Assembly: GCA_934589155.1 (NCBI GenBank)
Contig: CAKTNP010000035.1
Coordinates: 1-17,340 of the forward strand
Reading direction: 5' to 3'
DNA length: 17,340 nucleotides
Source of the DNA: an uncultured Oscillospiraceae bacterium
GTDB lineage: Bacteria; Bacillota; Clostridia; Oscillospirales; Oscillospiraceae
A program made the position numbers and the translations under genes. Within the stretch, counting starts at the first letter, position 1. Each line of letters opens with the position of its first letter. This document shows, piece by piece, positions 5,857-14,511 of the stretch. Under the pieces are notes generated by a model that was not told where the DNA came from, did no database searches, and saw nothing but the letters and a program-made list of their open reading frames with translations.

Positions 5857-6885
5857 TCAGGATTTTTCGTATTTTCTGCGGAGCTGCCCGCAGGAGGCGT
5901 CGATGTCGCTGCCCAGGGTCCTTCGGACCGTGGCGGTGACGCCGCCCTCGTTTAGAATCTTCTGGAACTTGGCCACCGCCGCCGGCGTGCTGGGCTTCAG
6001 AGGGCTCTCCTCCACGTTGTTTAGGGGGATCAGATTCACGTGGACCATCATGCCCTTCAGTCGGCGCAGCAGCAGCTCCGCCGCCTCGGGGGTGTCGTTG
6101 ACCCCCCGAATCATGGCGTATTCAAAGGAAATGCGGCGGCCGGTCTTGTCAAAGTACCGGCGACAGGCGTCGATAAGCTCCTCTACGGGATAGGCCCGGT
6201 TTACGGGCATAATCCCGCTTCTCGTTTCGTTGTCCGGCGCGTGGAGGGATACGGACAGGGTGATCTGCAGATCCTCCTCCGCCAGCCGGTCGATCTTGGG
6301 CACCAGGCCGCAGGTGGACAGGCTGATATGCCGCATACCGATATTGAGTCCATCCGGGTCATTGACCAGGTGCAGGAATTTCAGCACCGTGTCGTAGTTG
6401 TCCAGAGGCTCCCCGATGCCCATGAGCACAATATTGGAAATGGGCAGGCCGGAATCCAGCTGGGTGAAGATCACCTGGTCCAGCATTTCGGAGGGCTCCA
6501 GCCGCCGAACCAGGCCCCCCAGGGTAGAGGCGCAGAAGGCGCAGCCCATGGCGCAGCCCACCTCTGAGGAAATACAGATGGTATTTCCGTGGTGGTACTG
6601 CATAAGGACGGACTCCACGCAGTTGCCGTCCCGCAGCTTCCAGAGATATTTTCGGGTGCCGTCCATCCGGCTCACCTGGCGGCGCACCGCCTCCGGCACG
6701 GTAATGTAAAAGCTCTCGTCCAGTTCCTGGCGCAGAGCCTTGGACAGGTTCGTCATCTCCTCAAAGGAGGCAACTCCCCGGTGGAGCCAGGTGAAGACCT
6801 GCTTTTCCCGGAAGGCGGGCTGGCCCATGGCCTTCATGGCGTCTTTCAACTCCTGCCGGGACAGAGATTTGATGTCCCGCTTCAT
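5857..6885 (-). CDS. rlmN: 23S rRNA / tRNA adenine-C2 methyltransferase RlmN
   Basis: A radical-SAM enzyme that methylates C2 of A2503 in 23S rRNA and of A37 in some tRNAs, tuning peptidyl-transferase fidelity and antibiotic response. The 342 residues have the cluster motif CAMGCAFC (C111, C115, C118), the GIGEP segment (156-160), the SVSLHAP stretch (211-217) and the second catalytic cysteine C332 (DIDASCGQL), which forms the methyl-Cys/RNA intermediate. GEP rather than GEA, and the length, favour RlmN over the resistance enzyme Cfr. The start overlaps the rsmB stop by 4 bases (ATGA, 6882-6885), so it is translationally coupled to rsmB. Its 3' end carries the ribosome binding site of stp. 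Confidence 0.97.
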   Translation of the reverse strand: MKRDIKSLSRQELKDAMKAMGQPAFREKQVFTWLHRGVASFEEMTNLSKALRQELDESFYITVPEAVRRQVSRMDGTRKYLWKLRDGNCVESVLMQYHHGNTICISSEVGCAMGCAFCASTLGGLVRRLEPSEMLDQVIFTQLDSGLPISNIVLMGIGEPLDNYDTVLKFLHLVNDPDGLNIGMRHISLSTCGLVPKIDRLAEEDLQITLSVSLHAPDNETRSGIMPVNRAYPVEELIDACRRYFDKTGRRISFEYAMIRGVNDTPEAAELLLRRLKGMMVHVNLIPLNNVEESPLKPSTPAAVAKFQKILNEGGVTATVRRTLGSDIDASCGQLRRKYEKS

Positions 6886-8189
6886 GCCTTTTTCCGTAGC
6901 TTGGCCAGGAAGAAGCCATCGGTGTCATACTCCCCGGGCAGCAGCCGCAGCATTCCCGTGGTGTTCTCGGGAAATACCTCCGGCAGGTCCAGAGGCTCCA
7001 GGGTGAACTCCGGATTGGACTTCAGGATGCCCCAAACCACGCTCTCGTTCTCCCGGCCGTTCAGGGTGCAGGTACTATACATAAGTACGCCGCCGGGCTT
7101 CACATATTCCGCCTGGTTGCACAGGATCTTCAGCTGCAGCTCCGGCAGCCGGGACACGGTGTCCAGGTCCTTGTATCGAATGTCCGGTTTTTTGCGGATG
7201 ATGCCGAAGCCGCTGCAGGGCACGTCCGCCAGCACCAGGTCCATTTTCCCCTTCCAGGTGGGATGGACCATGGAGGCGTCCTGCTCCCTGGCGTGGATGC
7301 AGTCCAGGCCCAGCCGCAGGGCACCCTTTTCCACCAGGGTGATCTTGTGCCGGTGAATATCCGCCGAGCGGATCTTGCCCTCATTGTTCATGTCAATGGC
7401 GGCGGCAAAGCTCTTGCCGCCGGGGGCGGCGCAGCAGTCCAGCACCCGCATGCCCGGCTTCGCCCCGGCGCAGCGCACCGTCAGCCGGGAGGCGGCGTCC
7501 TGGACGTAGAACCAGCCCTTCTGATAGGCCTCCAGCTGCTCCAGGTTCCCGGCGCCGGTGACCAGATAGCAGTCCGGCATCCAGGGGTGGGGTCTGCACT
7601 GGGCCCCAGCGGCAGTCAGTGCCGCCTGGACCTGCTTGCCCTCCGCCCGCAGGGTGTTGACCTGGATCACGGTGTCGGGGGTCTCGTTGTCTGCCCGCAG
7701 CAGGTCTTCGATCTTCTCCTCCCCCACATACTCCGTCAGCAGGTCCACCAGGGCCTGGGGATGGCTGTACCGGGTTGCCAGATCCTGGGGCGGGGTCAGG
7801 CTGTCCTTCTGCCGGTCCGCGTTCCGCAGCACACCGTTGACCAGCCCCGCCGCGGATCGGTTGGCATATTTCTTGGTCTGCTCCACCGCCTCGTTGACGG
7901 CGGCGGACACGGGGATCTTGTCCAGAAACAGGATCTGATACAATCCCAACCGCAGGATATCCAGCACCACCGGCTGGAGCCGCTTTAATTTCCCCGTGAT
8001 GAGCTGCTGTAGATAGTAATCCAGCAGCATCCGGTTCTGCAGCACGCCGTAGCACAGGCGGCTGGCCAGGGCCGCGTCCCGGCGGTCCAGGCCGTCCCGA
8101 ACAATATACTCCTTCAGGATTCCGTCGGACCAGGCTTTCTGCTTCCGACAGGCGATCATAGCACTCAGCGCCGTATCTCTGGCACTCAT
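6882..8189 (-). CDS. rsmB: 16S rRNA cytosine-967 C5-methyltransferase RsmB
   Basis: RsmB (Sun/Fmu) adds a methyl group to C5 of C967 of 16S rRNA. At 435 residues it has the usual two parts: an N-terminal NusB-like RNA-binding helical domain (about 1-135) and a Rossmann SAM-methyltransferase. Visible motifs: YVQDAASRL (228-236), SAM-binding LDCCAAPGGKS (250-260), ADVPCSG (321-327) with one catalytic cysteine C325, and YSTCTLNGRENE (371-382) with the nucleophile-type C374, the pair typical of m5C RNA methyltransferases. The start at 8189 has a GGGAGG ribosome binding site about 8 bases upstream, in the 23-bp gap after fmt. The metalloprotease and DUF116 genes that many Clostridia have between fmt and rsmB are missing. 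Confidence 0.96.
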   Translation of the reverse strand: MSARDTALSAMIACRKQKAWSDGILKEYIVRDGLDRRDAALASRLCYGVLQNRMLLDYYLQQLITGKLKRLQPVVLDILRLGLYQILFLDKIPVSAAVNEAVEQTKKYANRSAAGLVNGVLRNADRQKDSLTPPQDLATRYSHPQALVDLLTEYVGEEKIEDLLRADNETPDTVIQVNTLRAEGKQVQAALTAAGAQCRPHPWMPDCYLVTGAGNLEQLEAYQKGWFYVQDAASRLTVRCAGAKPGMRVLDCCAAPGGKSFAAAIDMNNEGKIRSADIHRHKITLVEKGALRLGLDCIHAREQDASMVHPTWKGKMDLVLADVPCSGFGIIRKKPDIRYKDLDTVSRLPELQLKILCNQAEYVKPGGVLMYSTCTLNGRENESVVWGILKSNPEFTLEPLDLPEVFPENTTGMLRLLPGEYDTDGFFLAKLRKKA

Positions 8190-8212
8190 AGCAATTCCCT
8201 CCCGAATGAAAA

Positions 8213-9133
8213 TTAGAATTCAATGGGGTGGCCCCGGAAGTAATCCGCGGCTGCCATCCGTTTTCCGCCCTCTGCCTGCAGCTCCCGGAGCTCCAGAACG
8301 TTTCCCGCTCCGCATGCCACCTCCAGGCCGGTCTTGGTCAGGCCCAGCAGGGTCCCCGGAGCCTTTCCCGTGGTCTTTCCCGTGTCCCGGACCTTGTAGA
8401 TCTTAAAGCGCTTTCCCCGGATCTCTGCGGTGGCCACGGGCCAGGGATCCAGGCCCCGAACCTGGCAGGAGATCTCCCAAGGTGTCTTTTCCCACTGAAT
8501 AGGCCGCATCTCCTTGGTCAGCATGGGGGCCATGGTGGCTTTTGCGTTGTCCTGGGGCTGTCTCGGCAGGGCTTTTCCCTGCTCCAGTGCCTCCAGAATG
8601 TCCCCCAGCAGGCCGGCGCCGATGACCGCCAGCCGGTCCAGAAGACTCTGTGCGTTCTCCTCCGGGTCAATGGGGGTCCTGCGGATCTCGATCATGTCCC
8701 CGGTATCCATACCGGCGGCCATATACATGGCGGTGACGCCGGTCTCCTGGAATCCGTTCAGAATGGCCCACTGCACCGGGCCGGAGCCCCGCAGCTGGGG
8801 CAGGATGCTGGCGTGGATGTTGATGGCCCCCAGGGGCGGAATGTCCAGCACCCGCTGGGGCAGGATCTTTCCGTAGGCCACCACGGCGATCACATCGGGC
8901 TTCAGGGCCCGCAACTCCTCCACCACCTCATCGTCCTTGAAGGTCAGGGGCTGGTACACCGGGATTCCCCGGCTCAGGGCGTACTCCTTTACGGGAGACT
9001 GGGTCAGCTTCATGCCCCGGTTCTTGGGTGTGTCCGGCTTGGTGTAGACCCCCACCACGTCAAAGCCTCGCTCTGTGATTTTCTTAAGGCAGGTCTCCGC
9101 AATGTCCGGGGTGCCCATAAATACAACACGCAC
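8213..9133 (-). CDS. fmt: Methionyl-tRNA formyltransferase
   Basis: Fmt formylates initiator Met-tRNA using 10-formyl-tetrahydrofolate, allowing initiation. The 306-residue protein has the N-terminal Rossmann catalytic domain (MRVVFMGTPD start, VVAYGKILP at 84-92, NIHASILP with N105 and H107, MDTGDM at 142-147) and a C-terminal OB-like tRNA-binding domain (from about 205). The loop after NIHAS reads QLRGSGPVQW where most Fmt proteins have KYRGAAPI; this is a mild departure, and the catalytic Asn, His and Asp remain. The start is GTG at 9131-9133, placed by the family N-terminus; the best ribosome binding site is the AGAGG about 10 bases upstream, inside the end of def (gap 5 bp). Pairing with def is universal in bacteria since Def removes the formyl group. 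Confidence 0.97.
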   Translation of the reverse strand: MRVVFMGTPDIAETCLKKITERGFDVVGVYTKPDTPKNRGMKLTQSPVKEYALSRGIPVYQPLTFKDDEVVEELRALKPDVIAVVAYGKILPQRVLDIPPLGAINIHASILPQLRGSGPVQWAILNGFQETGVTAMYMAAGMDTGDMIEIRRTPIDPEENAQSLLDRLAVIGAGLLGDILEALEQGKALPRQPQDNAKATMAPMLTKEMRPIQWEKTPWEISCQVRGLDPWPVATAEIRGKRFKIYKVRDTGKTTGKAPGTLLGLTKTGLEVACGAGNVLELRELQAEGGKRMAAADYFRGHPIEF

Positions 9134-9138
9134 GTTCC

Positions 9139-9624
9139 TCAGTCCTCTTCTTCCTCGTCCGCCATCATTTCCTCCTCGGTCAGATAGCGGGACACCAGTT
9201 CCGTATACATATGGCCGTCCAGATGGTCCAGCTCATGGCAGAAGCACCGGGCGATAAGCTCCTCGCCCTCCACCTCGAACCACTGGCCGTCCCGGTCCTG
9301 GGCCCGGACCTTGGCCACCATGGGCCGCTTCACCAGGCCGTACTTGCCGGGAACGCTGAGGCAGCCCTCGGCCCCCTCCTGCTCCCCGGAGGTCTCGATG
9401 AGCTCCGGGTTCACCAGCTCCAGGATCCCCTCTCCGGTGTCTACCACCACCACCCGGCGGAGGATCCCCACCTGGGGTGCCGCCAGGCCCACGCCGTTGG
9501 CCTCGGCCAGGGTGTCGGCCATGTCGTCCAGCAGGGTGTGGAGCCGCCGGTTGAAATCCGTCACCGGCCGGCACACCTTGTGGAGGGTGGGATTGGGCTC
9601 CGTCAAAATCTTTCTCAATGCCAT
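9139..9624 (-). CDS. def: Peptide deformylase
   Basis: A metalloenzyme that removes the N-formyl group from nascent proteins at the ribosome exit. All three signatures are present in 161 residues: GVGLAAPQ (44-51), EGCLS (86-90) with metal ligand C88, and HELDH (130-134) with ligands H130 and H134 and catalytic E131. It resembles the shorter type-1 enzymes in having a compact body. The tail is unusually acidic (EEEMMADEEEED, 150-161). The start at 9624 has a GGGGG-rich ribosome binding site (AAGGGGG) about 7 bases upstream, in the 12-bp gap after priA. Confidence 0.97.
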   Translation of the reverse strand: MALRKILTEPNPTLHKVCRPVTDFNRRLHTLLDDMADTLAEANGVGLAAPQVGILRRVVVVDTGEGILELVNPELIETSGEQEGAEGCLSVPGKYGLVKRPMVAKVRAQDRDGQWFEVEGEELIARCFCHELDHLDGHMYTELVSRYLTEEEMMADEEEED

Positions 9625-9636
9625 ATTGGTTCCCCC

Positions 9637-12084
9637 TTAATCGTAGCCGTTCACATCGGCATAGGCATTCACGCCCCGGTTGGCCTTCTCTCCGGCAAAG
9701 ACCCGGAGCAGATGGGCCAGCAGCTCCCGCAGCTCCTTGGTGAAGCCGCAGCGCAGGGACAGAATGTAACGGTAATTGTAGTTGATCTTCGGCACCGCCG
9801 CCGGTGCCGGACCCAAGACCTCGCAGCCCAGGGAGCGGTAGGGCTCCTGCCGGAGGCACTGGGCCAGTCCCTCCCGGAACTGGGCCGAGGCCCGGAGGAC
9901 CTGGCGCTCATCCTGGCCCACAAAGGTCAGTGTCACCACGTCCCCGAAGGGCGGAAAGCCCAGACTCTCCCGGACGGAGATCTCCAGCCGGTAAAAGCCC
10001 TCATAATCCTGGTCCGCCGCCAGGGCAATGACCTGGTGTCCCGGAGTCATAGTCTGGATCACGGCCCGGCCGGGCTTTTCGCCCCGGCCCGCCCGGCCCA
10101 CCACCTGGGTCAGCATGGCAAAGGTGGTCTCCGCCGCCCGGAAGCTGCTGGTATACAGAGAGGAATCGGCGTCCAGGACCCCCACCAATGTCACATTGGG
10201 CAGGTTCAGGCCCTTGGTCACCATCTGGGTCCCCAGCAGCACCGGGGTTCCCTTTCTTTGAAATTCCTCCAGAATTTTCTCGTGTGAATTGGTGGCGGAC
10301 ACGGTGTCCGCGTCCATGCGGGCCACCTCGATGCCCGGAAACTTCTCCAGAAGCTCCTCCTCCACCTTTTGTGTCCCGGCCCCCACCAGCTTCAGATGGC
10401 CGCCGCACTGGGGGCATCTCTGGGGCATGGGCTGGGAGTGGCCGCAGAAGTGGCACATAAGCCGCCCGTTGGCCCCGTGATAGGTCATGTGAAAAGAGCA
10501 CCGGGGACATTCCGGCACATAGCCGCAGTCCACGCACACTGCCATCCGGCTGGTGCCCCGGCGATTGAGGAACAGCACGGTCTGCTGTCCCGCCTGCAGG
10601 TTCTCCCGCAGGGCCAGATACAAGGGCTCACTGAGGGTGCCGTCGTTTCCCGCCTTCAGCTCCTCCTTCATGTCCACAATGTCCACCCGGGGGAGCTTCA
10701 TGCCGTTGTATCGTTCTTTCAGAGTGTACAGGCCGTATACCCCGGTCCTGGCCCGGTACATGGTCTCCACGGAGGGCGTAGCAGAGCCCAGAAGGACCAG
10801 CGCCTTCTGCCGGGCGCCCCGCCAGATGGCCGTCTCCCGGGCGTGATACCGGGGACTGTTTTCGGATTTATAGGTGTGCTCCTGCTCCTCGTCCAGGATC
10901 AGAAGTCCCAGATTCTCGCAGGGGGCGAACACCGCCGACCGGGTGCCCACCACCACGGAGGCGTTTCCTGCCCGGACCCGCTTCCACTGGTCGTACCGCT
11001 CCCCGGCGGAAAGGCTGCTGTGGAGCACCGCCACCCGGTCCCCGAAATAGGCCGCCAGCAGGCTCAAAAGTTGGGGCGTCAGGGAAATTTCCGGTACCAG
11101 CAGCAGAGCGCTTTTGCCCTTGTCCAAACAGGACTGGATCAATTTCAAATACACAGCGGTCTTGCCGCTGCCCGTGATACCGTAGAGCAGGGCCACGCCG
11201 GGCTCTTCCCGGTCCATCCGGGCCTGGAGCCCCGCCCGGGCCGCCTCCTGCTCCTCATTCAGGACCAGAGGGCCCTCCAGCTTGGCGGGCTTCAGATCCC
11301 GGCACCGCAGGGCAGGCCTTGTGGACAGAGTTACATAGCCCAGCTTTTCCAGTCGGTTGAAGGTGGCGGAGGTGGCTCCCGTAAAGTAGCACAGCTCCTT
11401 GACGCTGCCGGACCCCAGTCTGCACAGCAGCTCCAGGGCGGCATACTGCACCGGGGCGGAGCGCTGCCGCCGCCGGGCATATTCCATAACCTCCTCCGCC
11501 GGGGCGGAGAGCGAAGCGATCCGCTCGGTCTTGTCGGAAATTTTCCGAAGAAAATCCGACTGGGTGGTTACATATTTGCGGGTCACAAGATACCGCAGCG
11601 CGCCCTGCAGCTCCTCTTCCTCTGGGAACGCCTGGCGCAGGGCGGAATAATCACCGGCGCCGCCCAGATCCTCCAAAAAAGCCAGGACCGCCGGCGCCGT
11701 TTTTTGTCGAATGGTTTTTTCCCGCCAGTTCGGGTCCGCGATCTGGAACCGGTCCCGGATCTCGTACCACAGGCCCGCGGGCAGCATGACCCGAATGGCG
11801 TCATAAAAGGTGCAGAAATACCGATTCCGCATAAAGGCGGCCAAATGCAGCATTTCCTCGCTCAATAAAGGCTCCGGGTCCAACAGGGCGTCGATCTGCT
11901 TCAGCCCCCCGCCGTCTCCCGGCTCCAGAGAAAGGACCACGCCCTCGCACCGGCGGTTTCCCCGGCCGAAGGGCACGGTGACCCGCTGGCCCGGCACCGG
12001 GGCCATTCCCTCCGGGACCCCGTAGGAGTAGGGCTTGTCTATGGCAAATACCGCCGCGGATACCGCAATCTTTGCTGTCAACAA
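9637..12084 (-). CDS. priA: Primosomal replication-restart helicase PriA
   Basis: PriA recognises stalled or broken forks and reloads the replicative helicase. The 815 residues show an N-terminal DNA-binding (3'-OH-binding) domain (about 1-105), a winged-helix region, then helicase core: Walker A GITGSGKT (302-309), Walker B DEEQEH (398-403), SATPS (434-438), GTQMVTKG (618-625) and VVGRAGRG (661-668). Eight cysteines (C517, C520, C526, C529, C544, C547, C557, C560) form the two zinc sites. Walker B reads DEEQEH instead of the common DEEHE. The best start is TTG 12082-12084, a second TTG following directly; an AAGGAGG ribosome binding site lies 5 and 8 bases upstream respectively, so either may be used. 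It follows rpoZ after 26 bp; the coaBC gene often found between them is absent. Confidence 0.96.
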   Translation of the reverse strand: MLTAKIAVSAAVFAIDKPYSYGVPEGMAPVPGQRVTVPFGRGNRRCEGVVLSLEPGDGGGLKQIDALLDPEPLLSEEMLHLAAFMRNRYFCTFYDAIRVMLPAGLWYEIRDRFQIADPNWREKTIRQKTAPAVLAFLEDLGGAGDYSALRQAFPEEEELQGALRYLVTRKYVTTQSDFLRKISDKTERIASLSAPAEEVMEYARRRQRSAPVQYAALELLCRLGSGSVKELCYFTGATSATFNRLEKLGYVTLSTRPALRCRDLKPAKLEGPLVLNEEQEAARAGLQARMDREEPGVALLYGITGSGKTAVYLKLIQSCLDKGKSALLLVPEISLTPQLLSLLAAYFGDRVAVLHSSLSAGERYDQWKRVRAGNASVVVGTRSAVFAPCENLGLLILDEEQEHTYKSENSPRYHARETAIWRGARQKALVLLGSATPSVETMYRARTGVYGLYTLKERYNGMKLPRVDIVDMKEELKAGNDGTLSEPLYLALRENLQAGQQTVLFLNRRGTSRMAVCVDCGYVPECPRCSFHMTYHGANGRLMCHFCGHSQPMPQRCPQCGGHLKLVGAGTQKVEEELLEKFPGIEVARMDADTVSATNSHEKILEEFQRKGTPVLLGTQMVTKGLNLPNVTLVGVLDADSSLYTSSFRAAETTFAMLTQVVGRAGRGEKPGRAVIQTMTPGHQVIALAADQDYEGFYRLEISVRESLGFPPFGDVVTLTFVGQDERQVLRASAQFREGLAQCLRQEPYRSLGCEVLGPAPAAVPKINYNYRYILSLRCGFTKELRELLAHLLRVFAGEKANRGVNAYADVNGYD

Positions 12085-12110
12085 GTCTCCCTCCTTCCAG
12101 GATCCGGCGG

Positions 12111-12317
12111 TTATTTGGAGTAGATCTCCTTCATGCTGGAGACCAGCTCACCGTCGGCCACTTCTTCGATGGCCAGGGTCACGGGCTTCTCTTCCAGGTG
12201 CTCACCCAGCTGGGACGCCTCGTCAGCGATCTGCCGGGCCCGGCTGGCGACGGTGTTCACCAGAAGATAACGGCTGTTGATGTGCTTCAGCAGCTCTGCC
12301 ATAGGGGGGTACAACAT
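12111..12317 (-). CDS. rpoZ: RNA polymerase omega subunit
   Basis: A 68-residue omega subunit, which helps assemble and stabilise beta-prime in RNA polymerase. It matches the Firmicute form: MLYPPMAELLKHINSRYLLV at the N-terminus, the SRARQI helix (about 25-30) and the KPVTLAIEEVADGEL segment. The length is normal. The start follows a strong AAGGAGG ribosome binding site about 8 bases upstream that lies inside the last codons of gmk; the gap to the gmk stop is one base, so translation is likely coupled. The gmk-rpoZ pairing is conserved across bacteria. Confidence 0.95.
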   Translation of the reverse strand: MLYPPMAELLKHINSRYLLVNTVASRARQIADEASQLGEHLEEKPVTLAIEEVADGELVSSMKEIYSK

Positions 12318-12318
12318 A

Positions 12319-12933
12319 TTAAATTTCCTCCTTCAGAAGATGGTTCATAAAGTCACTGCGCCGAGAGGTCCGGCAATTCTCTGCCTGGAGAATTGCCTCT
12401 ACCTCCTGGATACAGGGGACTAGCTTATCATTGACGACGATATAGTCGTACTGGAAGGACTGGCGGCACTCCCAGGATGCCTGGCGGAGCCGCTCCTTGA
12501 TGTCCTCCGGAGAGGTGTCACCCCGGCTTTCCAGCCGATGCTTCAATTCGCTGAGGCTAGGAGGGGTGATGAAGATCAGAATGGCGTCGGGCCACCGGCC
12601 CCGGACGTTCAGGGCCCCGTGGGGGTCCACATCTAAAATAATGTCCGTGCCCTGCTCCAGGGTCCTTTCCATGGGGCCCATGGGGGTGCCATAGTAATTG
12701 TTGTTGTAGAGGTTATATTCCACCAGCTCGTGGTCGGCGATCATTTTTTCAAATTCGTCCCGGCTCACGTAGAAGTAGTTGACGCCCTCCTGCTCCCCGG
12801 GGCGCATAGCCCGGGTTGTGGCGGAAACGGAGAACCGCAGGTTGGGCACATGCTCCATGACGGCTTTTAATACCGTGCTCTTTCCCACGCCGGAAGGTCC
12901 CGACATGACGATTAGTCTGCCTCTTGCGCTCAT
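12319..12933 (-). CDS. gmk: Guanylate kinase
   Basis: Gmk phosphorylates GMP/dGMP to GDP with ATP and is essential for GTP and (p)ppGpp pools. The 204 residues carry the P-loop GPSGVGKST (12-20), the GMP-binding [19 protein letters not shown] segment (about 37-55), EYN (72-74) and a lid region with R-rich helices. The segment [10 protein letters not shown] (98-107) stands where most Gmk proteins have LDIDVQGA; Asp and Gly are kept. The stop of remA overlaps its start by 4 bases (ATGA, 12930-12933). The remA-gmk-rpoZ order is standard for Firmicutes. Confidence 0.97.
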   Translation of the reverse strand: MSARGRLIVMSGPSGVGKSTVLKAVMEHVPNLRFSVSATTRAMRPGEQEGVNYFYVSRDEFEKMIADHELVEYNLYNNNYYGTPMGPMERTLEQGTDIILDVDPHGALNVRGRWPDAILIFITPPSLSELKHRLESRGDTSPEDIKERLRQASWECRQSFQYDYIVVNDKLVPCIQEVEAILQAENCRTSRRSDFMNHLLKEEI

Positions 12934-13193
12934 TCCGCATCCTCCTCCCCGTTGGCGGGTTTTCCCATCATCCGGCCGGCAATGGTCTCCGGCAGGATCG
13001 CCGACAGGATCACGTGATCCGTGTCCATGACGATTACCGCCCGGGTCCTGCGGCCGTAGGTGGCGTCAATGAGCATACCCCGCTCCCGGGCCTCCTGAAT
13101 GATCCGTTTGATGGGGGCGGATTCCGGGCTGACGATGGCCAGCAGCCGGGCGGAGGAGATCATATTTCCGAATCCAATGTTGATCAGCTTCAT
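12930..13193 (-). CDS. remA: Extracellular matrix regulator RemA (DUF370)
   Basis: RemA is a small DNA-binding protein that in B. subtilis activates matrix (eps, tapA) and osmoprotection genes; it forms ring-like oligomers. The 87 residues match the family closely: [20 protein letters not shown] at the start, [15 protein letters not shown] (22-36), the [15 protein letters not shown] stretch (about 43-57) and SHV-like HVILSAI. The C-terminus has an acidic GEEDAE tail. It lies between yicC and gmk, its conserved location, with 9 bp to yicC and a 4-bp overlap with gmk. Its target genes in this organism are unknown. Confidence 0.95.
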   Translation of the reverse strand: MKLINIGFGNMISSARLLAIVSPESAPIKRIIQEARERGMLIDATYGRRTRAVIVMDTDHVILSAILPETIAGRMMGKPANGEEDAE

Positions 13194-13202
13194 TTGGGCT
13201 CC

Positions 13203-14081
13203 TTACTCGATGTTCTGGACCTGTTCCCGGATCTTTTCCAGCTCGGCCTTGATCTCCACCACGATCCGTGCCAGCTTCACGTCGCTGCACTTGGAGCCGA
13301 TGGTGTTGGCCTCCCGGTTCATTTCCTGGAGCAGGAAGTCCAGCTTCCGGCCCACGGCACCGCCCGCCGTCAGCATGGCGTCCATCTGGTTTAGGTGGCT
13401 GCGGAGCCGGACCGTCTCCTCGTCCACGGCCACCTTATCGGCAAAAATGGCGGCCTCCGTCAGGATCCGGCTCTCGTCGATGGTGGTAGACTCCAGGACC
13501 TCCCGCATTTTGGCCTCCAGGCGGGCCTGATACGCCCGGACCGTCTCCGGACTGCCCTGCTCCACCCGGCTCACCAGGTCCAGAATGGTCTCCCGGCGGC
13601 TGCGGAGATCCCGCTCCATGGCCGCGCCCTCGGTCTCCCGCATTCTGGTATAGGCTTCCAACGCCTGGCCCACGGCCTGGGACACGGCGGCGGTAAGGGC
13701 CTCCTCGTCCTCCTGGGGCTTTTCCACCAGAAACACGTCCGGCAGCTTGGCCATCAGGGAGGCGGAAATGTCATTTTTTACGGAATAATCCCGGCACAGC
13801 TCCTCCATGGCCCGGAGGTATCCCTCCACCACGGGCCGGTTCAGGCTGATCCGGGTATCCGTATCCTCGCCGGAGGCAGCGGATACGAACACGTCCACCT
13901 TGCCCCGGGAAACGGCGGCCTTCACCGCCTGCTTCACCGCATCCTCTGTAAAGGACAGGCTTCTGGGCAGCTTCACGTTGCAGTCCAGGTATCGGTTGTT
14001 GACGGAGCGGATCTCTACGGTGTACTCCCGGTTCCCCGCCGTCAGCACCGCCCGGCCGTAGCCGGTCATACTTCTGATCAT
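13203..14081 (-). CDS. yicC: YicC family endoribonuclease
   Basis: A YicC/YloC protein (292 residues). E. coli YicC takes part in decay of the small RNA RyhB, and family members have endoribonuclease activity in vitro; the role here is inferred. It shows the N-terminal YicC domain (MIRSMTGYGR, EIRSVNNRYLD) and the C-terminal DUF1732 signature KLDFLLQEMNREANTIGSK (about 246-264) followed by a charged coiled helix. The start is chosen at ATG 14079-14081 because AGGAGG lies 8 bases upstream; the GTG at 14085-14087 is only 2-3 bases from that site. The rseC-like gene stops 2 bases before. It heads the conserved yicC-remA-gmk-rpoZ string. Confidence 0.92.
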   Translation of the reverse strand: MIRSMTGYGRAVLTAGNREYTVEIRSVNNRYLDCNVKLPRSLSFTEDAVKQAVKAAVSRGKVDVFVSAASGEDTDTRISLNRPVVEGYLRAMEELCRDYSVKNDISASLMAKLPDVFLVEKPQEDEEALTAAVSQAVGQALEAYTRMRETEGAAMERDLRSRRETILDLVSRVEQGSPETVRAYQARLEAKMREVLESTTIDESRILTEAAIFADKVAVDEETVRLRSHLNQMDAMLTAGGAVGRKLDFLLQEMNREANTIGSKCSDVKLARIVVEIKAELEKIREQVQNIE

Positions 14082-14083
14082 CC

Positions 14084-14509
14084 TCACGTCCTCCTTTGTT
14101 CGTTCTCCTCGGCATAGCCGATGATCTCATAGGAAACGCTTCTGCGCTTTGCCATCCTTCTGTCGTAGGCCAGGGCCAGCAGCAGCCCCAGGCCGAAGCC
14201 CAGCCCGCCGAAGAGCCCCGGCAGTCTGCCCGCCAGCTCCCCCAGGCCCCAGCCCAGAAAGAACAGCGCCACTGGCACGGCGTAGAGCACCGCCGCCGCC
14301 TTCAATACCGTCCGGCTCTCGGAGCGGACCACCACCCGGTCCCCGGGTCCGGCGCCGATGGGGTTGTCCGCCTCCACCGTCACCGTCTCCGCCGCGGCGC
14401 CGCAGCCGGCGCACTTGTGGCAGTCCCCGGAGCAGGCACTCTGCCGCGCGCAGGCCACCCGGGCCCGGCCGTCCGGCAGGATCTGCCGGACCGTTACCAC
14501 CTGCTCCAT
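14084..14509 (-). CDS. RseC/MucC-like membrane protein with cysteine cluster
   Basis: A 141-residue protein of the SoxR-reducing/RseC family. The N-terminal cytosolic part carries five cysteines, C20, C26, C30, C33 and C36 (pattern CX5CX3CX2CX2C), suitable for an iron-sulfur cluster. Two transmembrane helices follow (about 68-93 and 97-115), the second Gly/Leu-rich and followed by the basic YDRRMAKRR. Relatives assist the Rnf complex in reducing SoxR or modulate sigma-E in Proteobacteria; neither partner is visible here, so its role is unknown. The ATG is 2 bases after the cdaR stop and its own stop is 2 bases before yicC, so it is embedded in the operon. Length and motif are typical of the clostridial form. 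Confidence 0.88.
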   Translation of the reverse strand: MEQVVTVRQILPDGRARVACARQSACSGDCHKCAGCGAAAETVTVEADNPIGAGPGDRVVVRSESRTVLKAAAVLYAVPVALFFLGWGLGELAGRLPGLFGGLGFGLGLLLALAYDRRMAKRRSVSYEIIGYAEENEQRRT

Positions 14510-14511
14510 GG

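Noticed and set aside
10369..11868. 499-codon plus-strand open frame opposite priA
   Set aside because: Shadow of priA; no domain and no ribosome binding site evidence.
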